Shown here: piece by piece, positions 23,859-31,800 of the stretch | Layout: each line of letters begins with the position of its first letter | Position numbering within the stretch: the stretch's first letter is position 1 | Source: Roseateles chitinivorans | GTDB taxonomy: Bacteria; Pseudomonadota; Gammaproteobacteria; Burkholderiales; Burkholderiaceae_C | Assembly (NCBI RefSeq): GCF_002761755.1 | Contig: NZ_PEOG01000067.1 | Location: forward strand, 1-32,773 | Direction: 5' to 3' | DNA: 32,773 bases | Program-made: the position numbers and the translations under genes | The notes under the pieces: generated by a model | What the model was told of the DNA's origin: nothing | The model's database searches: none | What the model saw: the letters and a program-made list of their open reading frames with translations, nothing else

Positions 23859-24776
23859 ATGCTTGCCACCACCCCCACCCGCGCGCTGCGGGCCTTCGCT
23901 GCCGCCCTGCTGGGCGCGCTGTTCCTCTCCACCGCGCCGGTCTCGGCGCAAACCGGCGAGAGCGAATTCGCCAAGGTCATCGCCGCCGCACAGAACGACA
24001 TCGTCAAGGGCCCGCAGGACATCAAGCTGTCCACGCAGGCGGTGCTGCACCTGCCCGAGGGCAAGGTCTACGTGCCGCAACCGCATGCCGCCAAGCTGAT
24101 GCACGCGATGGGCAATCCCGGCGACTACAGCGACCTGGAAGGGGTGGTCTTCCCGCGCGGCGACGGCGACTGGTTCGCGACGCTGCGCTTCGAGAAGTCC
24201 GGCTACATCAAGGACGACGACGCCAAGCACTGGGATGCCGCCGACATGCTCAAGAGCTTCAAGGAAGGCACCGAGGCCAGCAACGAAGAGCGCAAGAAGA
24301 TGGGCGGCCGCGCGCTGGAGATCACCGGCTGGGCGCAGGAGCCGACCTATGCCGCCGACACGCACCGACTGGTGTGGGCGATGAAGTCGCGCGAGGTCGG
24401 CGCGCCCGCCGACGAGCCGCTGGGCGTCAACTACAACACCTATGCGCTGGGCCGCGAGGGCTACATGTCGCTCAACCTGGTCACCGGCCTGAACGATCTG
24501 CCCAAGTACCAGGGCGATGCGAAGCAGTTGCTGGGCGCGCTCGAGTTCAACGAGGGCAAGCGCTACGCCGACTTCAATGCCAGCACCGACCATGTGGCCG
24601 AGTACGGGCTGGCCGCGCTGGTGCTGGGCGTCGGCGCGAAGAAGCTGGGCCTGCTGGCGGTGGTCGGCGCGTTCTTCCTCAAGTTCGCCAAGATCATCCT
24701 GCTGGCGGTGGTGGCCTTCGGCGGCGCGATCCTGAAGCTGTTCGGCCGCAAGAAGTCCGAAGCCGCGGAGTCCTGA
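23859..24776 (+). CDS. Exported DUF2167 protein with C-terminal membrane anchor
   Basis: This 305-residue protein matches DUF2167 (PF09935). It has a signal peptide (cleavage near V-S-A|Q, residue 31), then a body including D-I-K-L-S-T-Q-A-V-L-H-L-P-E-G, L-E-G-V-V-F-P, F-E-K-S-G-Y-I-K-D-D-D-A and G-W-A-Q-E-P-T-Y. The C-terminus has two or three hydrophobic segments ending with G-R-K-K-S, placing most of the chain outside the inner membrane. The start at 23859 follows GAGGGAG. The gene is separated by only four bases from the M50 protease gene, so the two are one transcription unit. The protein could be substrate, regulator or partner of the protease (inference). Confidence 0.88.
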   Translation: MLATTPTRALRAFAAALLGALFLSTAPVSAQTGESEFAKVIAAAQNDIVKGPQDIKLSTQAVLHLPEGKVYVPQPHAAKLMHAMGNPGDYSDLEGVVFPRGDGDWFATLRFEKSGYIKDDDAKHWDAADMLKSFKEGTEASNEERKKMGGRALEITGWAQEPTYAADTHRLVWAMKSREVGAPADEPLGVNYNTYALGREGYMSLNLVTGLNDLPKYQGDAKQLLGALEFNEGKRYADFNASTDHVAEYGLAALVLGVGAKKLGLLAVVGAFFLKFAKIILLAVVAFGGAILKLFGRKKSEAAES

Positions 24777-24780
24777 GGCG

Positions 24781-25515
24781 ATGACCAAGCTGCTGTTGCT
24801 GCTGCTGTCGGGCGCCAAGCTGAGCAAGCTGCTGCTCAGCGGCGGCACCATGCTGCTGTCGGTGGTGCTCTACGCCTGGGTCTACGGCTGGCGCTACGCG
24901 GTGGGCTTCGTCGCACTGATGTTCGTGCACGAGATGGGCCACTTCATCGCCGCGCGCCAGAAGGGCCTGGACGTCGGCCTGCCGACCTTCATCCCCTTCC
25001 TCGGCGCCTGGGTCGAGCTCAAGCACATGCCCCACGACGCGCAGACCGAGGCCTATGTCGGCCTCGGCGGGCCGCTGCTGGGCACCGTCGGCGCGACCGT
25101 CTGCTACCTGCTGGCGCGGAGCTGGAACCTGGACTGGCTGCTGGCGGTCTCCTACGCCGGATTCTTCCTGAACCTGTTCAACCTGATCCCCCTCTCGCCG
25201 TTCGACGGCGGCCGGATCACCGCGGTGCTGTCGCCGCGGATCTGGTTCGCCGGCGTGCCGGTGCTGGTCGGGCTGTTCCTGTACCGGCCCAGCCCGATGC
25301 TGCTGCTGATCGCGCTGATGGCCGGTCCGCAACTGGTCAAGGCTTGGAAGTACCGCGCCGACAGCGAGGAGGCCCTCACCTACTACGCCGTCCCGACCCG
25401 GGTGAAGTGGGAGTACGCCGCTTACTACATCGGCCTGGCGGCGTTCCTCGCGGTGATGACGCACGACGTCCACGAGATGCTGGGCGCCGCGCGGCCCCTG
25501 GGTGGCGGCGCCTGA
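24781..25515 (+). CDS. Site-2-protease-like M50 membrane metalloprotease
   Basis: This 244-residue polytopic protein carries H50-E-M-G-H54, the zinc motif of M50 intramembrane proteases, inside a hydrophobic helix. The distal metal-ligand segment N-L-I-P-L-S-P-F-D142-G-G is also present. No PDZ domain is present, so this is a minimal site-2 protease unlike RseP. The C-terminal portion has a soluble stretch (Y-R-A-D-S-E-E-A-L-T-Y-Y-A-V-P) and a last membrane segment. Active-site residues are complete, so cleavage of a transmembrane partner is expected. The adjacent DUF2167 protein, with its membrane anchors, is an obvious candidate partner. Confidence 0.9.
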   Translation: MTKLLLLLLSGAKLSKLLLSGGTMLLSVVLYAWVYGWRYAVGFVALMFVHEMGHFIAARQKGLDVGLPTFIPFLGAWVELKHMPHDAQTEAYVGLGGPLLGTVGATVCYLLARSWNLDWLLAVSYAGFFLNLFNLIPLSPFDGGRITAVLSPRIWFAGVPVLVGLFLYRPSPMLLLIALMAGPQLVKAWKYRADSEEALTYYAVPTRVKWEYAAYYIGLAAFLAVMTHDVHEMLGAARPLGGGA

Positions 25516-25554
25516 CGGAAACCACGCGCCCGCTGGCGGCCTCCGCGCCGGGGC

Positions 25555-27135
25555 TCAGCCCTTCCCGCGACCCTTGGGGGGCTTGCCCGGCTTCGCCGGC
25601 TTGACGGCCCGGACCGCCTTGCGCGCCTGCTCCAGCGCCTGCCGCTGGCGAGGTCGCAGCCAGCCCAGCGAGAAGCCGGCCTGCGCGGCGGCTGGCACGT
25701 CGCCGCTGGCCATCGCCATCGCCAGTTGCTCGCGGGCCTGCGCCAGGCCGACCTCGAGGTCGTTCAGCGCGCCGAGCCGCTGAGCGGCCTCGTGGACGCG
25801 CGCGAGCAGCTTGCCGCGCGCCTCGACTTCCTTCTTCGACAGCCGCCGACCCGCCGCGCCACCGGGCACGGCGGCGCCCAGTTCCAGGGCCAGCCGCAAG
25901 CGACGCAAGCGGCGCCGCAGGTGATGCCGGCCTTCGGCGTCGAGCCGGTCGAAACGCCGGATCTGCTTGTCCACGGTCGCGCGCCATTGCTCAATGCGCT
26001 CGTGAACACCGTCCAGGCCCGCGGTCTCGCCGGTCGCCGCATCGGGCACCGGACGCGCCAGCCAACCGATGACGGCGAGCATCCAGCCCTGGACCTCTCG
26101 CGTCAGCAGCAGGCCGGCCACATCGGCAGGTGGCGCTTCGGCCGGCGCCGGCGCCGCGGACGGGCGCTCGGCACGCCAGGCCGCCAGCAACTCCTTCCGC
26201 CACGCTGCCTCGGCCTGCGCGTCGGCATCGCGCGCCACGGTGAGCCGGCGCGACAGTTGCCCGGCACCTTCGGCCAGCGCCAGCATCGCCGGCTCGTCAT
26301 CGCCCGCGAGCAACCGCAGTCCGACTCGCAGCCGGCGCAATCCCACGCGCATCTGATGGAGGTGTTCCGGCTGATGGCGCCCACTGGCGATCTGCGAGGC
26401 GTTGCCCACGACCGGCTCCAGGCAGGCCCGCAGCAAGGCGCCCAGCGCCGCCTCGCGGGACTGACCCTCGGTCCACCGCACCGGCTTGGATGGGGCCACC
26501 GGCGCGACCTCGGCCTGACGCGCGAGCAAGTCGCCCCGCAGCGCCTTGGTGCGCAGCTCCAGCGACAGCCCGAAGCGCTCGATCGCCCACACCCGCGCGA
26601 CCTCGAGCACCGCGCGCGGCTGGCCGCTCTTGAGCTCGATCTCCAGCTCGGCGACCGGTGTCGATCGCAGCGACTCGCCCTCGCCAGCGAGCAGCGCTCC
26701 CTGGTCGAGCGCCAGCTCGACCACGCCATGCCGCGTGCGCAGCGTCCGGCTGAGGCGGGTGATGTCGGTGCGGAACAGCGCCTGCAGCGCGCCGGCCGGC
26801 AGCGTGTCGATCAGTGCCTGCAGCGCCCGTCCGGCCGGATGGTCGGCGTGGCGCGCGACATCGAGCGCAGGCGTCGCGTCACCGAGCGCGACGTTGTGTT
26901 CGAGGCGGGTCATGCCGTCCGGCGCGGCGCCCTTGAGCGTCTGCACCCAGACCTCGCCTTCACGGCGCAATCGCAACGCGAAGCCGGACTGCGCGAGGTC
27001 GCGTGCCGGCGTGTCGAAGTAGATGGCTTGCAGCCGTTCTTCCGTGGCCGGCGCCTGGAGGCTGCCGGCGACCCAGCGGCGGACCGCGGGCGATTGCGAT
27101 GCGGGGATCTGGAAGCGCAGCTCGATTTCGGTCAT
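25555..27135 (-). CDS. CYTH-CHAD domain protein
   Basis: This 526-residue protein has an N-terminal CYTH triphosphate-tunnel domain (residues 1 to about 210) and a C-terminal CHAD domain (about 230-510). The CYTH signature is E-I-E-L-R-F at 3-8 (Arg where the EXEXK motif has Lys). Later tunnel residues include R-L-R-R-E-G, T-L-K-G and E-L-E-I-E-L-K-S-G (163-171). CHAD is marked by H-L-H-Q-M-R-V-G-L-R-R-L-R (258-270) and many basic residues and His, and the chain ends in a Lys-rich tail. Relatives hydrolyse inorganic triphosphate (E. coli YgiF), and CHAD proteins bind polyphosphate granules. The ATG overlaps the upstream stop as ATGA, making it the last gene of a three-gene operon. Confidence 0.9.
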   Translation of the reverse strand: MTEIELRFQIPASQSPAVRRWVAGSLQAPATEERLQAIYFDTPARDLAQSGFALRLRREGEVWVQTLKGAAPDGMTRLEHNVALGDATPALDVARHADHPAGRALQALIDTLPAGALQALFRTDITRLSRTLRTRHGVVELALDQGALLAGEGESLRSTPVAELEIELKSGQPRAVLEVARVWAIERFGLSLELRTKALRGDLLARQAEVAPVAPSKPVRWTEGQSREAALGALLRACLEPVVGNASQIASGRHQPEHLHQMRVGLRRLRVGLRLLAGDDEPAMLALAEGAGQLSRRLTVARDADAQAEAAWRKELLAAWRAERPSAAPAPAEAPPADVAGLLLTREVQGWMLAVIGWLARPVPDAATGETAGLDGVHERIEQWRATVDKQIRRFDRLDAEGRHHLRRRLRRLRLALELGAAVPGGAAGRRLSKKEVEARGKLLARVHEAAQRLGALNDLEVGLAQAREQLAMAMASGDVPAAAQAGFSLGWLRPRQRQALEQARKAVRAVKPAKPGKPPKGRGKG

Positions 27136-28880
27136 CCGGCAGTGTCGCATGCAGGCCATGACAGCCACCCATCGGGCGCCTCCCGCGCGGGGCCGGCCCG
27201 ATCGAACCAGAGCTCGACGCCACGCGGGCTCGCGCGCAGCACCGCGAAGCCGTCGCCGGGATGGTCCTGCCAGGCGCCGACCACGCAGCGCAGACGCCGC
27301 CCGCCCGACTCGACGAACTCGAAGACGTCCGGCGCGGCCAGTTCCTCCGCCGCGGTGACCGCGAACGGCCAGGGCGCGTAGAGCGCCGAGCTGTGGACCG
27401 AATGGATGCGCACCGGCGCCGGGTCGCCGCCGTCGATCGCCTCGATCTGCGCGCTCAGCCAGCCGGAGCGATGCTCGTCGCCGGACAGGAACACCAGGCC
27501 GCTCGCGCGCTGCCGCCAGGCCGCGGCGAGCAGCTCATGCAGGCTGTTCGGATAGCCGTCCCAGGCATCGGAGCGCAGGCAGCTCGCCGCGTGCTCCGCC
27601 GTCGTGCGGCGCCGCGGCAGCGGCAGCGATCCCGACACCATGAACCGGAGCCGCCCCTGCGCGCGGCCGAGCCAGTCCTCGAAGGCGTCGCGCTGCGCGG
27701 TCGACCACAGGCGCGCCGTCGACCAGTTGGCGACCCGCCGCGCCTCGCGCTCGCCGCGCGCGTCGGCGATGAAGAAGGCAGCGCCGCGCCAGTCGAAGTC
27801 GTGCCACATCAGTTCCGGTCCGCCGACGCGCGCGCCGGCTTCCCAGCGGTGGTCCCAGGCCGCCTGCCGCGCGACATCGAACCACGGCCCCTTGCCCGCA
27901 TGGCTGGCGCCGGGGGCCGGCTCCCAGTTGTCGACGATCTCGTGATCGTCGGGCGCATGCACGAGGCGGGCGACGGTCGGCGGCAGCAGCCGCACCGGAC
28001 CGGCCTTGAACTCCCCATAGCCCCGCCCGTAACGCTCGACGCCGCTGCGCGAGTCCGCCAGCCCGCCGCTCGCGTCCGCGTAGATCTGGTCACCGGCGAA
28101 CAGCACCAGCGAGCAGGCTCGCCCCCGCGCCGTCGACCGCGTGAAGCGATGCAGCCGCGCCAGCGCCGCAAGTGCCGGTCCCGCCTGGGCAGCGTCGAGC
28201 TCCCAGCCCGGGCTCACATCGAGCAGCCCCGGCGGGTACTGGCAGGCCGCGAGTACGAAGCAGAGGTCGACGTCATCGGAGGCGGTCGCTTCAGGCGACG
28301 GCACGAAGCCGTGGGCCCAGCGGTGCGGCGGCAGTTCCAGCAACTGTTCAAGCGCTCCCTCGACCTGCGCTTGCAATTCATCCTCGCGCAGCTCGTGCAT
28401 GACGCCGCGATGCGCGCCCTCCATCGCCAACGCGCGCGGCTCCAGGTAGAGCGCCAGCAGCAGCAGGCCGCTCAGATCGAGGTCGATCGCCGTGTCGTCA
28501 TCGGCACGTTCGAGGTCCGCGCCCCCATCGGGGCGATCGCTGGCGACCTCTGCCACTGCCTCACCGCGTACGCCTCGGCGCGGCGAGGTGGGAAAGTGCT
28601 CGACGGCGACCGCGCCGCGCCAGGGATCGCCGGGCCGCCCGACGCCCGGCGGCACGAAAGCCTCCAGCCGCCATGGCAGCGGCAGGCGCTCGTAGTCCCA
28701 GCCGCCGCGCCAGCGCATCGGTACCCAGAGCAGCCAGTGCGGCCAACCGCGCTCCGGCCGCAAGGCGGTCAGCAGCGGCACCCGGCCATGCACCGGCGCC
28801 GCACGCTCGACCCGATGTCCGGGCGCCTCGGCACCGATCAGCAACCCGCTGACGGCGGTACGGCGTCTCGCCCCGTTCAT
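27132..28880 (-). CDS. PhoD-like metallophosphatase
   Basis: This 582-residue protein has no clear signal peptide. Its N-terminal 200 residues are poorly conserved and Trp/Pro-rich, then a PhoD-type metallophosphoesterase domain follows. Visible motifs are A-C-Q-Y-P-P-G (212-218), F-A-G-D-Q-I-Y-A-D (261-269), D-D-H-E-I-V-D-N-W (311-319) and F-L-S-G-D-E-H-R-S-G (464-473). These supply the Asp, Asn and His positions of the two-metal centre. It would cleave phosphate mono- or diesters; the substrate is not apparent. It is joined by ATGA overlaps on both sides, to the GMC/hydrolase fusion upstream and the CYTH-CHAD gene downstream. PhoD enzymes are usually exported by Tat, so the absence of a signal is notable. 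Confidence 0.82.
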   Translation of the reverse strand: MNGARRRTAVSGLLIGAEAPGHRVERAAPVHGRVPLLTALRPERGWPHWLLWVPMRWRGGWDYERLPLPWRLEAFVPPGVGRPGDPWRGAVAVEHFPTSPRRGVRGEAVAEVASDRPDGGADLERADDDTAIDLDLSGLLLLALYLEPRALAMEGAHRGVMHELREDELQAQVEGALEQLLELPPHRWAHGFVPSPEATASDDVDLCFVLAACQYPPGLLDVSPGWELDAAQAGPALAALARLHRFTRSTARGRACSLVLFAGDQIYADASGGLADSRSGVERYGRGYGEFKAGPVRLLPPTVARLVHAPDDHEIVDNWEPAPGASHAGKGPWFDVARQAAWDHRWEAGARVGGPELMWHDFDWRGAAFFIADARGEREARRVANWSTARLWSTAQRDAFEDWLGRAQGRLRFMVSGSLPLPRRRTTAEHAASCLRSDAWDGYPNSLHELLAAAWRQRASGLVFLSGDEHRSGWLSAQIEAIDGGDPAPVRIHSVHSSALYAPWPFAVTAAEELAAPDVFEFVESGGRRLRCVVGAWQDHPGDGFAVLRASPRGVELWFDRAGPAREAPDGWLSWPACDTAG

Positions 28881-31800
28881 GGCTGGGACTCCTCGGCGAG
28901 GAAGGCCAGCACATGCGGGAACACCTGCGTCGCCACATGGCGGCCGATCAGGCAGTCCTGGTGGCCATGGCCGGCGATCACGCGATAGCGGTAGCGACCC
29001 GGCGCGGCCTGGTCGTAATAGTCCTTGAGCAACTCGGCGCTGTCGGCGCTGCACAGGCCGTTGTCCTCGCCGTGCAGCGACAGCACCGGGAAGGCCTCCA
29101 GCAGCGCCAGGCTCTTGGCCAGACTGTCGAGGTAGACGCTCGCGCCTTGCCAGTCGGTGATCTCGTGGCAGCGCGCGAAGTGGATCGCCTGCGCGACGGT
29201 GTCCATGTTCAGCGGTCCGAAGTGGTCGTCGATGAAATCGAGCACCGGCTGATCGACGTTCGCCGCCGCGAAGTCCCGCCCGTAGAGCAGGTCCATGCGA
29301 TGCCGCGTCGCCGTCCACGGCGTGCGGCGCATGCGCCAGGGTGGCCACGGCGGCGGGTTCTCGAGGTCGAACTCCTCATCCGGATACGGCAGGCTGGCCA
29401 GCAGCCGGTCGAGCAGATGATCGACCAGCGTCGGCGGACCGTCGGGCCGGAAGGTGTAGCCGTCCATCGGCAGGTAGGGCCGCAGGTACTGCATCAGCAC
29501 GCCACGCAGGCTGTTGGTCGGAGACATCACCATCAGCGGCGTCACCTGCGAGATCACCAGCTTCGCGATCCGGTCCTTCAGCAGCGCGCGCAGCGGGTGG
29601 TGGCGCTCCCAGGGCTGCTCGCGCGGCTCCAGCAGCGCCATGTGCAGCATCACCGAGCCCATGCAATGCGCGAAGACGTTCAGACGCCGATGCCCGGTCT
29701 CGCGCAGCACGCGGTCCACGGCCAGCGGGATGTCGTTGAAGGCGGACTCCTCGAAGGTCCACGGCAGCGTCGCCGTCGGCAGGCCGGCGCTGGTGCGCAT
29801 GTCCAGCACCCACACGTCATGCCCCGCGTCCCACAGCAGCTTGGCCGGCCCTGGCCTCACCGAGTGGTGGGCGAAGGTCGTGCCGCTGGCGCTGTAGCCA
29901 TGGATCATCAGCATCGGCACGCCGCCGGGACGGGCATAGCGCGTGAGGCGGATCAGCACCGGGCGTTCGTCCTCGTCGCCCGGCGGGCGGTCCAGGTCCT
30001 GGCGCTGCGCGCCGGCGTCGCCCCAGCGGCCGGCGGCCATCTCGATCACCACCGGCTCCGGCAGCCCCGGCACCGCGCCCGGCAGGCGCGAGATGCGCCG
30101 CAGCGGCGCCTCGTCGGGCTTGCGGAAGGTCCAGGCATGCAGCCCGATCGTCATCCGCGCGATGTAGGCCATCAGCGCGCCGACGTCCCGCACCGCCGAC
30201 GGGATGTCCCGCGCCTGCCGCACGCGCAGCAGCGGCAGGCGCTCCCGGGCGAGGTGATGCAGGTCGACCGTCAGCGTGATCTCGCGCGCGCCCGGGGGCG
30301 GCGCCAGGCCCGCGATCGGCGTCAGGGCCATGCGGCTCAGCTGCGTCCACGGATTGCCGCGCCGGGTATAGCTGATGCGCTTGCAACCCTGCAGGTCCTG
30401 GCCGCGCAGCGCGCCGGCCCAGGCTGGCAGGTCGGACGCCGGATCGATGCGCACCCGATAGCGCATCAGGCGGGCCTCGCCCGCGTGACCCGCGAGATGC
30501 CAGGCGTTGACCGCCCGCGCGCGCAGCCCCGCGCGAGCGGCTCCCGGCGCCTTCGGCGCGCTGCGGCGTCCGGCCCAGTCGACCAGGCCCTGCCAGCTGT
30601 CCCGGACGCCGCGGTTGATCGCCCAGGCCCAGAGCCCGCGCGCGTGACGACGCAGCGGCCCCGACGCCTCGCGCTGGAACAGGGTCAATTCGCCTTCGGC
30701 CAGCGGGACGCTGAACAGCGCGTGGTCGTCGCTGCGCTCCTCGTGCGGCCAGAGCCGGCCGTCGCCGGCCTTCGGCCCGACCACCTCGAAGCCGCCCGAG
30801 CGCTTCTCGCGCGCTTCGAAGACACGCAGCCGGCTGCCCGGCGCGACGACCAGCCGGCGCTCCGGCCCCGGCCGCAGCAGCGCGGTCAGCGCGGCCGGCC
30901 GATAGACCACGCACAGCTCGAGGTACTTCACTGGCGCGCCGGGGGCACCGGGCCAGCGCACGAAGCCGCCGAGGCGCTCGCGGACCTCGATGACCGTCTG
31001 CTGCGGTGGCGTGTCCTGCGACGGGCTGTCGTGATGCGCCGGCGAGGAGGCGGGCGGCTTTTCCGGCATGCGCTCATCAGCCAGGTCGCGGAACACCGGC
31101 CGCTCGCCCTCGCGCCGCCACGCGACTGGCGACTGCCCGCCCAGCCCCCAGGCCACGACCAGCCGGTCGAGCGCACGCTGCGCGAGTGCGCTGATCGTCA
31201 GCGCCGGATTGATCGCCAGCGAGCCCGGCACGATCGCGCCGTCGAGCACGACGAGTCCGTCATGCACCGCCTCGCCATCGCCGGCGAAGACCTGGCCGAT
31301 CGCATCGACGACGCCATCGGTGCCACGGTCGCCCATCGCGCAGCCGCCCAGCGGATGCACGCTGATCATCGGCCCGCGCGCATCGTTCGAGAGGAAGGCC
31401 ATCTCCGGCGGCAACAGCTGCCACAGCGGATTGCGCAGCAGCCGCGCGCCCTGCGTGGCGAGACGGCGCTGCAAGGCCTCGTGACGGCGCGCGATCGCCG
31501 GCTCGTCGCGCAGGCCCGGCCAGTCGACCTGCACTCCCCCCGACTCCGCGAAACCCTCGCGCCGCACCAGGCGACCGGTGCCGCTGTCGCGGCCGACGAT
31601 CGCGAGCGGCAGTTGCCGCGCCGTCGTGGAGGGGCGCACGGCGAAGGGATCGTCGAAGTCCTCGCGTTCCTCATGCGGGCCGGCATTCGGCCGGGCGAGC
31701 GCATCCAGCGTCGCGGCCAGCGCGAAGCCTTCCTCGAAGATCGGCCGCAGCGCGCCCGGGATCGCGAGGTCCTCGACGACATGGTCCGGCCCCGCGTCCA

